From CAUZIZ01 sp965222655 (GTDB taxonomy: Bacteria; Acidobacteriota; UBA6911; RPQK01; JAJDTT01): DNA of 64,000 bases. Positions 20,101 through 31,540 of this stretch are shown here, in pieces. The notes below the pieces were generated by a model that was not told where the DNA came from, did no database searches, and saw only the letters and a program-made list of their open reading frames with translations. Numbering within the stretch: position 1 is the first letter of the stretch; every line of letters starts with the position of its first letter. Made by a program: the position numbers and the translations under genes. The DNA lies in NCBI GenBank assembly GCA_965222655.1, contig CBDCUP010000022.1, forward strand, positions 1,364,001 to 1,428,000, in the 5' to 3' direction.

Positions 20101-23100
20101 CGTCCGGAGAGCTGATACCGACGCTGCTGATGCCGCCGTCGGATTCCAGGGACAGGTTGCTGGAGGAGAGAGTATAGGTACAGGAGATGCCCTCCTGGGT
20201 TATCGTGGATACCTGCCCCCCTGCCACGATGGTGGCAAATCGAGACTGAATGGTGACATTCTCGTCCGCAGTGAATGAGACCGAGCCGCTGCCACTCCCA
20301 CTGCCCCCGTTACTGATCGTGAGCCAGCTGTCACTGCTCGAGGCCGACCACTCGCAACCCTCAGGAGTGCTTACGCTCAAACTGCCATTAGAACCCTCGA
20401 ATCCAATGAAGACAGTGTCGGGAGACAGAGAATAGGTACAGTCGATGCCACCCTGGGTAATTGCCAGCACCTGACCCTCAACAGTGATGGTGCCCGACCG
20501 AGATTCAATGGTGCTATTGGCAGTCACTGTGAAAGAGATCGAGCCGTCGCCACTACCAGTGGCACCGGCAGTAATCGCGATCCAGCTTTCGCTGGACGAT
20601 GCCGACCAGTCACAGCCGGCAGGAGAACTGATGCTCACACTGCCGCTCCCGCTGCCCGCATCAAAGGAGGCACTGCTGGAAGATAGAGAGAAGCTGCAGG
20701 TGAGGCCGTCCTGGGCGATCGAGAAGGCTTCACCACCGACCATGATGGAGCCCGATCGAGATTGAATGCTGGGATTCGCAGCCACCGCGACCGAGACGGT
20801 GCCGTTGCCGCTACCGCTAGCCCCTGGGCCGATCGTGATCCAGTTCTCGCTGCTGGACGCGGACCACTCACAGCCGTCCGGGGAAGTGACATCTACACTG
20901 CTGCTTCCCCCTTCGGACCCCAAGGAGACATTGCTCGCGGAAAGAGAATAGGTGCAGTCGATCCCACCCTGGGTGACTGTCAGTGCTTGTCCCTCAAGTG
21001 TCATCGTGCCACTTCGAGACTGAATCGTGGAATTTGCTGAGACACTGAAGGAGAGCGGACCGTCTCCACTGCCGCTGGCGCCGCCGCCAAACGTGATCCA
21101 GCTTTCGCTACTGGAAGCGGACCACTCACAACCCTCCGGCGAGCTGACACTCACACTGCTACTCCCCCCATTCGCTGCAAATGAGGCTCCGCTTGACGAC
21201 AGAGAATAGGAACAATCGATTCCATCCTGGGTTATCGTCAGCACGCGTCCCGCAACGGTGATCGTACCGCTCCGGGGATAGATCGTCGCGTTGGCAGCCG
21301 CCGTAAAAGAAATCGGGCCGTCACCGCTGCCACTGGGCTCACCGTTGATCGTGATCCAGCTCTCTGAGTTGGATACCGACCACTCGCAGCCATCGGGAGA
21401 ATTCATACCTACACTCCCACTGCCACCCTCGGCATCGAATGAGGCACTGTCCGAGGTCAGAGAATAGGTGCAAGGGATACCGTCCTGGGTAATCGTGAAG
21501 GCTTGCCCGCCGATCATGACGGAACCCGATCTCGACTGGATGGTGGTATTGGCAGCCACCGAGAACGAAACCGAACCATCGCCGCTGCCACTGGCTCCGG
21601 CGGTGATGGTGATCCAGCCATCGTTACCGGAGGCGGACCACTCACAACCATTCGGAGAGGTAACACTCACACTGCTGCTGCCACCGCTGGAGTCAAAGGA
21701 AGCACTGTGGAGAGAGAGAGAATAGGTGCAGTCAATCCCCCCCTGCGTAATCGTCAGCACCTGATCTCCAGCCGTGACCACACCTGAGCGGGACTGAATC
21801 GTGACATTGGCAGTCACTGCGAAGGAAACCGAGCCGTTCCCACTGCCACTGGCACCCGCGTTAATCGTAATCCAGCTCTCACTGCTCGACGCCGTCCAGC
21901 TGCAACCGGTTGGAGATGTCAGATCGATACTGCCACTACCAGCGTCGAAATCGAAGGAGGCACTACTCGAGGACAGAGAGTAAGTGCATTCAATCCCGGC
22001 CTGGGTAATGCTCAACACCTGACCCTCTACCGTGATGGTGCCCGATCGAGACTGGATCGTGTCGTTGGCGGCTACCGTGAAAGAGACGGAGCCGTTCCCG
22101 CTGCCGCTGGTGACAGAGCTGATCGCGATCCAGGTCTCGCTACTGGAGGCTGACCAGGTGCAACCATCCGGAGAATCGACGTTCGTACTGTTACTGCCGC
22201 CGTCCGCATCAAATGAGGCAGCGACAGAAGACAGAGAGTAGCTGCAAGGGATGCCGTCCTGGGTAATCGTAAGGACCTGCCCACCAACGGTCAGGGAACC
22301 TGAGCGAGCCTGGATTGTGGTGTTGGCGGCCACCGTGAAGGAAACCGGGCCGTCGCCGCTACCAATTCCCCCGGAGGTAATGCTGATCCAACTTTCATTA
22401 CTCGAGGCTGACCATTGACATCCGTCTGGAGAACTGACGCTCGTACTACCGCTGCCGCCTTCGGAATCGAAGGAGGAACTACTCGGAGACAGGGAATAGG
22501 TGCAGTCGATTCCACCCTGGGTAATCGTCAGAACCTGACCCTCAACTACGATCGTGCCGGATCGAGACTGGATCGAAGGATTGGTAGCAACGCTGTAGGA
22601 AATCGAACCGTCTCCATTGCCACTCGCACCCGCCACAGTAATCCAGCTCTCGCTGCTCGAAGCCGTCCAGGCACAGCCGTTGGGTGCTGCCATGCTGACA
22701 GTGCCACTGTCACCGCCAGAGTCAAAGGAGACGCTGCTGAAGGACAGAGAATAGCTACAGGCGATACCATCCTGGCTGATGCTGAAGACTTCACTCCCGA
22801 TTGTCAGGCTGCCGACCCGCGGCTCGACCGCGGGGTTGGCATCGACTGAGAAGGAGAGAGTGCTGCTGCCACTGCCATTGACACCAGAGGAGATATGGGT
22901 CATCCGGTAAATGGGGAGGTGGGGACGTGGTTGGCACCTTCCGGATCCTAAATCTGCTCCCCGTTCGCTTGTCCATATAGTCGGCTGCAGTAGCAGAGGC
23001 CGTGGGAACTGTGGAAAACTCCGAGCGACATCGAACCGGGCCAGCAAGCCCGTGATACGGAGTTTTCCAAGCGCTGTGCGAACGGTGGAAAAACAACTGC

Positions 23101-23317
23101 GAGCACTTGCCAGTTCTCCTCCAGAACTACTTGTTTTTCCACGGTTTGCATAGTGCGGCAGTTTCCATGGCCTGCCTTTGACTGGCGGCACCTCCCCATT
23201 TACCGGATGAACCGGAGATATCGATCCAACCGGCACTGCTGGAAGCCGTCCAGCTACAGCCATCCGGAGACGTGAGGCTGACATTGCCGCTGCCGCCGTC
23301 CGAGTCGAACGAGGCAC
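17114..23317 (-). pseudogene. 3-prime half of split BACON-repeat metalloprotease gene
   Basis: The open frame starts inside the E1 element (residues up to about 140 are E1 and out-of-frame sequence) and then continues as in-register BACON repeats (SSGVNGSGSSTLSFSVDAN onward) to about 17618. After the last repeat come about 165 unrelated residues: a beta-sandwich-like segment (SAARYSAGDFVEATSLLLS) and a basic tail (LPVPKR). Repeats here are much more diverged from each other than in the 5-prime half. It has no start signal of its own and is unlikely to be exported, because the signal peptide is encoded on the other side of the insertion. Confidence 0.85.
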
Positions 23318-26300
23318 TCGCAGAAGATAGGGAATAGCTGCAATCGACCCTACTCTGGCTGATGGTCAAGACCTGGCCCTCGACCGCAATGGTGCCGGAC
23401 CGTGACTCGATCGTTGTATTGGGAGCCACGATGAACGAGAGGGAGCCGTTGCCGCTGCCGCTTGTCCCCGTCGTGATAGTGATCCATCCTTCGCTGCTGG
23501 ACGCTGACCAGCTACAAACATCGGGAGTCGTGATGCTGGCCGTGCTGCTTCCGCCATCGGACTCAAAGGAGGCACTGCTGGGAGACAAAGCGTAGGTACA
23601 AGAGATTGCCTCCTGGGTAAGGGTCAGAACCTGATCTTCAACCGTGATCGTTCCCGTTCGCGTGTTGATCGTCGTATTCGCTGCTACCGTATAGGAGATC
23701 GTTCCATTGCCACTTCCGCTGCCCCCAGCCGTGATCGTGATCCAACCGCCGCTGCTCGACGCCGTCCAACTGCAACCAGTGGGCGACGTCATTCCGACAA
23801 CGCCACCTCCCCCATCGGAGTCGAAAGACGCACTCCCCGAGGAAAGGGAATAGATACAGTCAATACCGGTTTGAGTGATTGCTAGCGTCTGACCGGCTAC
23901 CGTGATCGTGCCCGAGCGCGAGTTGATCGTCGTATTCGCTGCTACCGTATAGGAGATGCTGCCGTTGCCACTTCCGCTGCCGCCCGCCGTGATGGTAATC
24001 CAGCCGGCGCTGCTCGAGGCCGTCCAGGTACAGCCTGTAGGCGAGGTCATGCTGACGCTGGCACCTCCCCCATCCGAGTCGAAAGACGCACTTCCCGAGG
24101 AGAGGGAATAGGTGCAATCAATTCCCGTTTGGCTGATCGCTAGCGTTTGACCGGCTACCGTGATCGTTCCTGAGCGCGAGTTGATGGTTGTATTCGCTGC
24201 TACCGTATAGGAGATGCTGCCGTTGCCACTTCCGCTGCCGCCCGCCGTGATGGTAATCCAGCCGGCGCTGCTCGAGGCCGTCCAGGTACAACCTGTGGGC
24301 GAGGTCATGCTGACGCCGGCACCTCCCCCATCCGAGTCGAATGGCGCACTTCCCGAGGAGAGGGAATAGGTACAGTCAATACCGGTTTGAGTGATCGCTA
24401 GAGTCTGACCCGCTACCGTGATCGTTCCCGATCGCGAGTTGATGGTTGTATTCGCCGCTACCGTATAGGAGATCGTTCCATTGCCACTTCCGCTGCCCCC
24501 GGCCGTGATTGTGATCCAACCGGCGCTGCTCGAGGCTGTCCAGGTGCAACCGGTGGGCGAGGTCATGCTGACGCTGGCGCTTGCCCCATCCGAGTCAAAA
24601 GACGCACTCCCCGAGGAAAGCGAATAGGTACAGTCAATACCGGTTTGAGTAATCGTCAGTGTCTGGCCGGCGACCGTGATCGTACCCGTGCGCGTGTTGA
24701 TCGTCGTATTTGCGGCTACCGTATAGGAGATCGTTCCATTGCCACTTCCGCTGCCCCCGGCCGTGATCGTGATCCAACCGGCGCTGCTCGAGGCCGTCCA
24801 GGTACAACCGGTTGGCGAGGTCATGCTGACGCTTCCACCTCCCCCATCCGAGTCGAAAGATGCACTCCCCGAGGAAAGCGAATAGGTACAGTCAATACCG
24901 GTTTGAGTGATCGCTAGCGTCTGACCAGCTACCGTGATCGTTCCCGAGCGTGAGTTGATGGTTGTATTCGCTGCTATCGTATAGGAGATGCTGCCGTTGC
25001 CACTTCCGCTGCCCCCGGCCGTGATCGTGATCCAACCGGCGCTGCTCGAGGCCGTCCAGGTACAACCGGTTGGCGAGGTCATGCTGACGCTTCCACCTCC
25101 CCCATCCGAGTCGAAAGACGCACTCCCCGAGGAAAGGGAATAGCTGCAATCGATTCCCGTTTGGGTGATTGTCAATGTTTGACCGGCAACCGTGATCGTT
25201 CCCGAGCGCGAGTTGATGGTTGTATTCGCTGCTACCGTATAAGAGATCGTTCCATTGCCACTTCCGCTGCCCCCGGCCGTAATCGTGATCCAACCGGCGC
25301 TGCTCGAGGATGTCCAGGTGCAACCGGTGGGCGACGTCATGCCGACAACTCCACCTCCCCCATCCGAGTCGAAAGACGCACTCCCCGAGGAGAGCGAATA
25401 GGTGCAATCAATTCCGGTTTGGCTGATCGCTAGCGTTTGACCGGCTACCGTGATCGTTCCCGAGCGCGAGTTGATCGTCGTATTCGCCGCTACCGTATAG
25501 GAGATCGTTCCATTGCCACTTCCGCTGCCTCCAGCCGTGATCGTGATCCAGCTGGCGCTGCTCGAGGCTGTCCAGGTGCAACCGGTGGGCGACGTCATGC
25601 CGACAACTCCACCTCCCCCATCCGAGTCGAAAGACGCACTCCCGGAGGAGAGGGAATAGGTACAGTCAATACCGGTTTGAGTGATCGCTAGCGTCTGACC
25701 GGCTACCGTGATGGTGCTCGAGCGCGAGTTGATGGTCGTGTTCGCTGCTACCGTATAGGAGATGCTGCCGTTGCCACTTCCGCTGCCTCCAGCCGTGATG
25801 GTGATCCAGCCGGCGCTGCTCGAGGCCGTCCAGGTACAACCAGTGGGCGACGTCATGCTGACGCTGCCACCGCCACCATTGGAGTCGAAGTTAGCGCTAC
25901 CGGGAGACAGTGAATAGGTACAGGGAATCCCATCCTGGGTGATGTTGAAGACTTGCCCGCCCGCCGTGATCGTTGCCGAGCGCGAGTTGATGGTCGTATT
26001 CGACGCCACCGTGTAGGAAATCGTTCCGTTGCCACTGCCACTACCGCCCGCCGTGATCGTGATCCAGCCGGCGCTGCTCGAAGCCGTCCAGGTACAACCC
26101 GTGGGTGTGGTTATTCCGACGGTGCCACCCCCACCGCCGGAGGCGAAGTTCGCGCTGCCGGGGGAAAGTGCATAGGTACAGGAAATCCCATCTTGGGTGA
26201 TGTTGTAGACTTGGCCGCCCGCCGTGATCGTTCCCGAGCGCGAGTTGATGGTCGTATTCGACGCCACCGTGTAGGAAACCGTCCCGTTCCCACTGCCACT

Positions 26301-27470
26301 ACCGCCCGCCGTGATCGTGATCCAGCCGGCGCTGCTCGAAGCTGTCCAGGTACAACCCGACGGAGAGGTCATCCCAAAGCTGCCGCCGCCGCCATTGGAG
26401 TCGAAGGAATTGCTGCCGGGCGACAGAGAATAGGTGCAGGGAATTCCATCCTGCGTAATGTTGTAGACCTGGCCGCCCGCCGTGATCGTTCCCGAGCGTG
26501 AGTTGATGGTCGTATTCGACGCCACCGTGTAGGAAACCGTCCCGTTCCCACTGCCACTACCGCCCGCCGTGATCGTGATCCAGCCGGCGCTGCTCGAAGC
26601 TGTCCAGGTACAACCCGACGGAGAGGTCATCCCAAAGCTACCGCCGCCGCCATTGGAGTCGAAGGAATTGCTGCCGGGCGACAGAGAATAGGTGCAGGGA
26701 ATTCCATCCTGCGTAATGTTGTAGACCTGGCCGCCCGCCGTGATCGTTCCCGAGCGCGAGTTGATGGTCGTATTCGACGCCACCGTGTAGGAGATCGTTC
26801 CGTTGCCACTGCCACTACCGCCCGCCGTGATCGTGATCCAGCCGGCGCTGCTCGAAGCCGTCCAGGTACAACCCGTGGGAGAGGTCATCCCGAAGCTGGT
26901 ACCGCCGCCGCCGGAGCCGAAGTTCGCGCTGCCGGGCGACAAAGAGTAGGTACAGGGAATCCCTCCTTGCGTGATGCTAAAGACCTGACCACCGGCCGTG
27001 ATCGTTGCAACCCTCGTGGAGATCGTCGGATTCGACGCCACCGTGTAGGAAATCGTTCCGTTCCCACTGCCACTGCCACCGGCCGTGATCGTGACCCAGC
27101 CGTCGCTGCTGGAGGCCGTCCAGGCGCAACCAGTCAGAGAAGTCATTCCGACACTGCTGCTGCCGCCGGCGAAGCCAAACGAGGCGCTGCCGGAAGAGAG
27201 ACCGTAGGTACAGGGGAGGGCGTCCTGGTCGATCGTCAGCACCTCACCTTCAACAGTGATGCTGCCAGATCGAGCTTGAGTGGTCGGATTTGAGCTGACT
27301 GAGTAGGAAACACTGCCGTTTCCTGTACCACTGCCTCCTCCTGTGATCGAAATCCAGCCATCACTACTGCCGGAGGTCCAACTGCAGCTGCCCGAGGTGG
27401 AGACGGTCAGACTTCCAACTCCGCCACTTTCCAGAAAAGACTGACTACCTGGCGAGGTCGTGTACTCACA
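17618..27470 (-). repeat. About 37 tandem BACON domains (258-bp coding period)
   Basis: Each unit is about 86 residues with the pattern C-x-YSLS ... GC-W-ASS ... GWITI ... GSGSGNG ... SRSGTI ... ITQ. This matches the BACON fold found in extracellular carbohydrate-associated proteins. The span minus the 325-bp insertion footprint divided by 258 gives about 37 units. Units between roughly 23.7 and 26.9 kb are almost identical even at silent positions (for example TAGGSGSGNGTISYTVAANT), pointing to recent tandem expansion or gene conversion. Confidence 0.85.
22897..23213 (-). mobile_element. E1 element, copy 2, inside the BACON gene (317 bp)
   Basis: Begins GGGTCATCCGGTAAATGGGG and ends CCGGATGAACC. 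Flanked by the 8-bp duplication GGAGATAT (22889-22896 and 23214-23221). Subtype B throughout (AACAAGTAGTT on the left arm, CCAACCACGTCC on the right). Insertion adds 325 bp, which shifts the frame, and the element supplies stop codons to both sides. Confidence 0.92.
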
Positions 27471-28814
27471 GCTCGGCTCGTCTCGGAAACCCGAGACGGT
27501 AAAGCGTACGTTGTTGATGCTTAGACTGTTATCCTGAGTGCTGTTGCCGGTGGGGCTCCCCTGGTAGGTGAGACTCTGGTTGGAGTGGCGAAGCACCCTC
27601 GTGCAATTACACCCTGCGTTGTAGGCCATCAGGGTACGAAACTGGTTGCTCGGATCCTTGTATCCCAATGAATAAGGGTACGCTCCAACGTCTAGGGGAT
27701 CCCCAGGAGCGTGGTTACACCCCATGTTGTGTCCCAGCTCATGGCCGAAGCTGTAGTTCGGACTAATGCAGGACTGCTCAACCACTGAGTACGACCACCA
27801 CTGGAAGCCCGGATTGTTCCCGCTCATCACGTAAGCCTTGCCGCAAAAACTGGCGTTGCTGTCTGTGACGAGCTGGACCAGGTCGGCACCGTAGGTATCG
27901 CGCAGGGCATGGGTGTTGTCTACAAAGCCGAGTTGGGCGTAGGCCAGATCGGTGTCGAGGTTACCGGATTCTGTGTAGTTAACCTCTGCGGTGTGTACCA
28001 ATCGGATCTGGGAGATGATTCCGCTGTTCTGGTAGGCAAGGTTGGTCTCGGTAACACCCAACTGAATCAGACTCTCAATCCCTGCTGTGCCTCCCGCCGC
28101 CGAACGGGCGGACGCTGTGTACACGACCAGCAGATCGAAGAACTCCCCAGAGCCTGACTGGGGAAAAGAAGGGGCATCTGGCGAGACGGCAAATGAAGCG
28201 TTAGAACCGGGAAGGAAATAGGTCCGATCAGGAGAGCTATCGGATTTCCCGCCCTGGTCAGGGGAAATAGAAGGCGTACCAAACGTAGGGATACCCTGTT
28301 CAGATCCGACTTGGATCGGTTCCGCCTCCGGGCGAGTTGCCGCCGGGTCGACCTCTCGGATTGCGTGTACACCTGCCTCAATGTGGCGAATTTGATAAGC
28401 GGTGCCGGAGACGCTGACGTTCCCGGCCATGACGTTGTCGGTGACCGTCAAAATGACGATGCTGTCTTGGCTTCCCTGAACCCGTCCGATCCAGGAATAA
28501 CCCTTGGCGTGGGGCTCGATCTTGTCGAGCACTGCGACGAATGAGACGTCGGGGAAGAGGTTCAACTCAAGGGATTGTCTTCCCTTCTGGGATGCTCTTC
28601 GAAAGCCTCGAGCGTCTCCCAGCAGATCGAAGTCAATCTTGACGTGCCGACTGCGGAGACTTCGAGAGTTGCTCTGAGCACGGAACTGGACCGGCGATCT
28701 GGACTCGGTAAAGAGACCCTTCGACCCCGCGGCAGCTCTTGGTTCAGGGAATAGAGAGAAAACGACCGAAAGAGTCAGAACGGTCGTAGCAAGTATCGAT
28801 TTGCATCGGATCAC
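23127..28814 (-). pseudogene. 5-prime half of split gene: secreted M12-type metalloprotease with BACON repeats
   Basis: A GTG start gives a signal peptide (SILATTVLTLSVVFSLF), then a propeptide-like region to about residue 220. A metzincin protease domain follows with HELGHNMGCNH at 358-368 and the Met-turn LMAY at 395-398, like reprolysin/M12B enzymes. From residue 449 on come about 16 BACON units. The frame then enters E1 copy 2 and ends in element sequence (SSGKWGGAASQ to KNK). The intact ancestor would have had 3791 residues. If still expressed, this half could be an exported active protease with a shorter repeat tail. Likely role: cell-surface or secreted protein/glycan degradation. Confidence 0.85.
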
Positions 28815-28928
28815 TGAGCAGTCCCAATCTCCGGAGGATTGGTCGCGTGCCTAGCTGTGCCAATATTTCACCCCTTGGCACACTCAAGCAATAGATCTGG
28901 GAGGCGAAGTCTACAACCCTGACAGGAG

Positions 28929-29195
28929 TCAGTGGGCTGTCGGGCGAACCTCTGTTACATGACTGTTTCCGAGCCACGGAAGTGCCGTTTCTTTTTCTTC
29001 CAGGCCCGTAAAAACCGTCTTGTATAGGAGCTCCAGGTCCAAGTCCCACTGTCGAACCTGTTCCATGCTGATCCAGCATTCGAAACAGTAGTGCCAGTCT
29101 TGGGTCCCCCCATAGGCTCCCGTTGGTCGTGTTTCGACGATCTCGTCTTTCGAGGTCATCTCGCTCTCACAGAGGCAACACCGTAGTTCTTTCAT
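28929..29195 (-). CDS. Small zinc-ribbon-like protein, unknown function
   Basis: 88 residues from ATG 29195, preceded by GGGAGC at a good distance. Two CxxC-type pairs (CCLCES at 5-10 and YCFECW near 37-42) suggest a single zinc ribbon. No family recognised. It lies upstream of, and in the same direction as, the metalloprotease gene with about 115 bases between them, but no shared role is evident. Confidence 0.5.
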   Translation of the reverse strand: MKELRCCLCESEMTSKDEIVETRPTGAYGGTQDWHYCFECWISMEQVRQWDLDLELLYKTVFTGLEEKETALPWLGNSHVTEVRPTAH

Positions 29196-29239
29196 TTGTA
29201 ATGCTCCCATGCTACGTATCGGACAAAACGGTGCCTATT

Positions 29240-29435
29240 TTAGCCCGCATTTCTCATCGCTTGTCGTAGCGAAGCGCCGCAAGGGCCGTCCTGGCAAGGC
29301 CTGCGACCGAGACCACTCGTGGCGAGCCCCAGCAGTCGTACTCGTGCAGTGCGTCGAGAAGGCCGACGGAGCGAAACACAGCCAGGACGGATGTTTGCGG
29401 CGACGTAGTAGACCAGCGAGTAGAAATGCGGGTTA
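29240..29435. mobile_element. E4 element, copy 1 (TTAGCCCG ends, 196 bp)
   Basis: Ends TTAGCCCGCATTTCTCATCG and a matching inverted repeat ending GCGGGTTA. The interior (CTTGTCGTAGCGAAGCGCC, GGGCCGTCCTGGCAAGG) is shared with 42793-42975. No coding frame of note. Target duplication not clear. Confidence 0.7.
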
Positions 29436-29593
29436 GGGTCCACTTCTTCTTTGCGGATGGCGCTGTCTCCGGGCGAAGAAGTCTTGATCTATTGAACAGA
29501 CCTCTTCGAATGAGAGCTAGCGGAAAGGTCCTATCCGCTCTCGGTCCCGCCCCTTTCTGATACCATTGGGCACACCTTTCAGGGGAGGTTTTC

Positions 29594-30943
29594 ATGGCGA
29601 CAACAAGTTCGAAGGGTGCCCTTCTGCATCAGGATCCCAACTATGCCTTTCCCGTGTTGGAGCGGGGCGAAGGGATTTACCTCTACGATGAAGAGGGTAG
29701 ACGCTACATCGACGGAGCGGCCGGCGCAGGGAACGTTACCCTGGGGCATGGGCGGCAGCGAATCGCCGCTGCCATGGCGGAGCAGGCCGAATTGCTTGCC
29801 TACTGCTTCTCCGCCCACTTTTCCAATAGAGTAGCGATCGAATTCGCCGAACGACTCGCCCTCCTCGCCCCCGGAGACCTCAACCACGCCTATTTCGTTT
29901 CAGGAGGCTCCGAAGGTATAGAGACCGCCTTGAAACTGGCGTTCCTCTACCATCGGCAGCGTGGCAACGGACAGAAGCAGCTCGTGATCTCCCGTTGGCG
30001 TGGCTATCACGGCGCGACTCTGGGTGCTCTATCCGTCACCGGAACAACGGCTCGGAATCCATTTGCCAATTGGCTGCTCCCCTTTCCTCACATAGCCCCT
30101 TGCTATCCCTACCGCTGTTCCTTCGCGGGCTGTGAGGGAAAGTGTAATCTGACCTGTGCTGACGAACTCGAAAAGGCCATCCGGCAAACCGGAGCGGAGA
30201 ACGTCGCCGCCTTCGTCGCCGAGCCGGTGGTTCTGGGCGGCATAGCTATCGGAGTGCCCCCTCCCGACTACTTTTCCCGCATCCGGGAAATCTGTGACAA
30301 ATACGACGTGCTCTTCATTGCTGACGAAGTCATCACAGGCTTCGGTCGCACCGGCAAGTTATTCGCAATCGAACATTGGGATACCGTCCCGGACATGATC
30401 GTTTTCGCGAAAGGCGTCAGCAGCGGCTACATTCCCCTTGGTGGCGTACTCTTCAAAGACGTGATTCGTCAGGTGCTGGACTCAGCCGATCAGGGGCTAC
30501 CTCACGTATTCACCGCCGTGAATAATCCTGTGGCTATGAGAGTGGGATCGACCGTCCTGGACATCATTGAGGAAGAAGGCATCCTCGAGCATGTAAGGGA
30601 GGTCGGGGACTACCTTCTGAAGCGGGCCCTGGAGCTTCGAAAATACCCAATGGTTGGCGACGTGAGGGGCAAGGGACTGATGTTGGGAATAGAGCTGGTG
30701 CGGGACCGCGATACCAAGGAGCCTTTTGAGGCATCCCTCGAAGTCCACAAACGCATTCGCCGGATCCTGCTGGAGAAAGGGCTCTCCGCAGGAGCCAGCG
30801 GTGGAACGGCGGACTGGAAAAGTGGGGATGACCTTCGTCTCTACCCACCCTTGATCATCACTCGAGAGCAGGTCGACGAGGTAATCGCGATCGTCGACGA
30901 AGGCCTTGCAGAACTGGAACGCGAACTGGAACTCTCCGCCTAG
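29594..30943 (+). CDS. Class III pyridoxal-phosphate aminotransferase
   Basis: 449 residues with the full fold-type I class III signature: GNVTLGHG near the N-terminus, SGGSEGIETALKLA, FVAEPVV, the cofactor aspartate in LFIADEVITGFGRTG and the Schiff-base lysine K273 in FAKGVSSGYIPLGG. The family transfers amino groups from omega-amino acids or amines; the substrate here cannot be told. The start follows GGGGAGG. A cysteine-rich insert (CSFAGCEGKCNLTC, about 178-192) is unusual and may bind metal. Transcribed alone, with repeats on both sides. Confidence 0.85.
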   Translation: MATTSSKGALLHQDPNYAFPVLERGEGIYLYDEEGRRYIDGAAGAGNVTLGHGRQRIAAAMAEQAELLAYCFSAHFSNRVAIEFAERLALLAPGDLNHAYFVSGGSEGIETALKLAFLYHRQRGNGQKQLVISRWRGYHGATLGALSVTGTTARNPFANWLLPFPHIAPCYPYRCSFAGCEGKCNLTCADELEKAIRQTGAENVAAFVAEPVVLGGIAIGVPPPDYFSRIREICDKYDVLFIADEVITGFGRTGKLFAIEHWDTVPDMIVFAKGVSSGYIPLGGVLFKDVIRQVLDSADQGLPHVFTAVNNPVAMRVGSTVLDIIEEEGILEHVREVGDYLLKRALELRKYPMVGDVRGKGLMLGIELVRDRDTKEPFEASLEVHKRIRRILLEKGLSAGASGGTADWKSGDDLRLYPPLIITREQVDEVIAIVDEGLAELERELELSA

Positions 30944-30950
30944 CCCCGCC

Positions 30951-30966
30951 TAGCCCGGATTTCTCA
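30951..30966 (+). repeat. Solo E4-type terminus
   Basis: TAGCCCGGATTTCTCA matches the E4 terminal inverted repeat, but no second end or E4 interior follows. Probably a remnant of an E4 copy just after the aminotransferase stop. Confidence 0.5.
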
Positions 30967-31014
30967 CGAGAAAGAAACTTTGGCACCGACAGATGGCAGG
31001 GATTGCCCGAGTCC

Positions 31015-31129
31015 TTCGAAATTCGCTTGTTCGATATTCTGCGGGTTCAGCCTTTATCGGTTGCCTTCTCGAGAGCAAGGAACAAGGCTGAATCACAAAC
31101 CGTAGAACACCGAACTAGCGAACTCCGAA
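31015..31129. repeat. 115-bp long palindrome, copy 1 of a tandem pair
   Basis: TTCGAAATTCGCTTGTTCGA on the left mirrors CGAACTAGCGAACTCCGAA on the right, and CTGCGGGTT mirrors AACCGTAG. One long imperfect hairpin is formed. A second copy follows 15 bases later. Confidence 0.7.
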
Positions 31130-31144
31130 CCGTCTTCCTTAGCC

Positions 31145-31258
31145 TTCGAAATTCGCCTGTTCGATATTCTGCGGTTTAGCATTCATCCGTTGCCTTCCCA
31201 GAACCAAGGAACAAGGCTGAATCACAAACCGCAGAACACCGAACAGGCGAACTCCGAA
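31145..31258. repeat. 115-bp long palindrome, copy 2 of a tandem pair
   Basis: Same layout as copy 1. The arms are TTCGCCTGTTCG and CGAACAGGCGAA, fully paired here, where copy 1 has TTCGCTTG and CTAGCGAA. It lies between the convergent aminotransferase and anti-sigma genes and could terminate transcription from both sides. Confidence 0.7.
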
Positions 31259-31279
31259 GGCGGGAGCAGCAATGAAGTT

Positions 31280-31540
31280 TCAGGTCAGGTCTGCTTTCCC
31301 CAGGTGATTCTTCAAGAAGGACTTCAGACGAGACTGCAGCTCGAGAGGGATCTGTACCTGTTGATCCCTGAGTTGCTCCACGAGCTCAGAACAAGAGCGG
31401 TAGGTCTCGAGGAAGTGCAGGCAGGGTGGACAGGCAGAGAGGTGCTCATCCAGTTTCTTGTGATCATCGGCATCCAGACCCCCATAAACATATTCGTGAA
31501 GAAGATCCACGCACTCCCGGCAATTGAAGAAGTTGCTCAT
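31280..31540 (-). CDS. Anti-sigma factor with zf-HC2 zinc finger
   Basis: 86 residues. The N-terminal zinc-binding anti-sigma domain shows CRECVDLL and the HxxxCxxC motif (EHLSACPPC) near residues 33-40. There is no membrane segment, so it is a soluble member. Its ATG overlaps the stop codon of the sigma gene (31537-31540), giving translational coupling. It should hold the partner sigma factor inactive until a signal, often redox or metal, releases it. Confidence 0.85.
   Translation of the reverse strand: MSNFFNCRECVDLLHEYVYGGLDADDHKKLDEHLSACPPCLHFLETYRSCSELVEQLRDQQVQIPLELQSRLKSFLKNHLGKADLT

Noticed and set aside
18135..26501. Many plus-strand frames opposite the BACON gene (such as 18513-19145 and 25953-26501)
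   Set aside because: They recur with the 258-bp period because the repeat has few stops on the other strand; composition is not protein-like.
17618..27470. CRISPR-like or satellite-like array with 258-bp period
   Set aside because: The repeats stay in one reading frame, encode a BACON fold and differ mainly at silent sites; no spacer-repeat structure.
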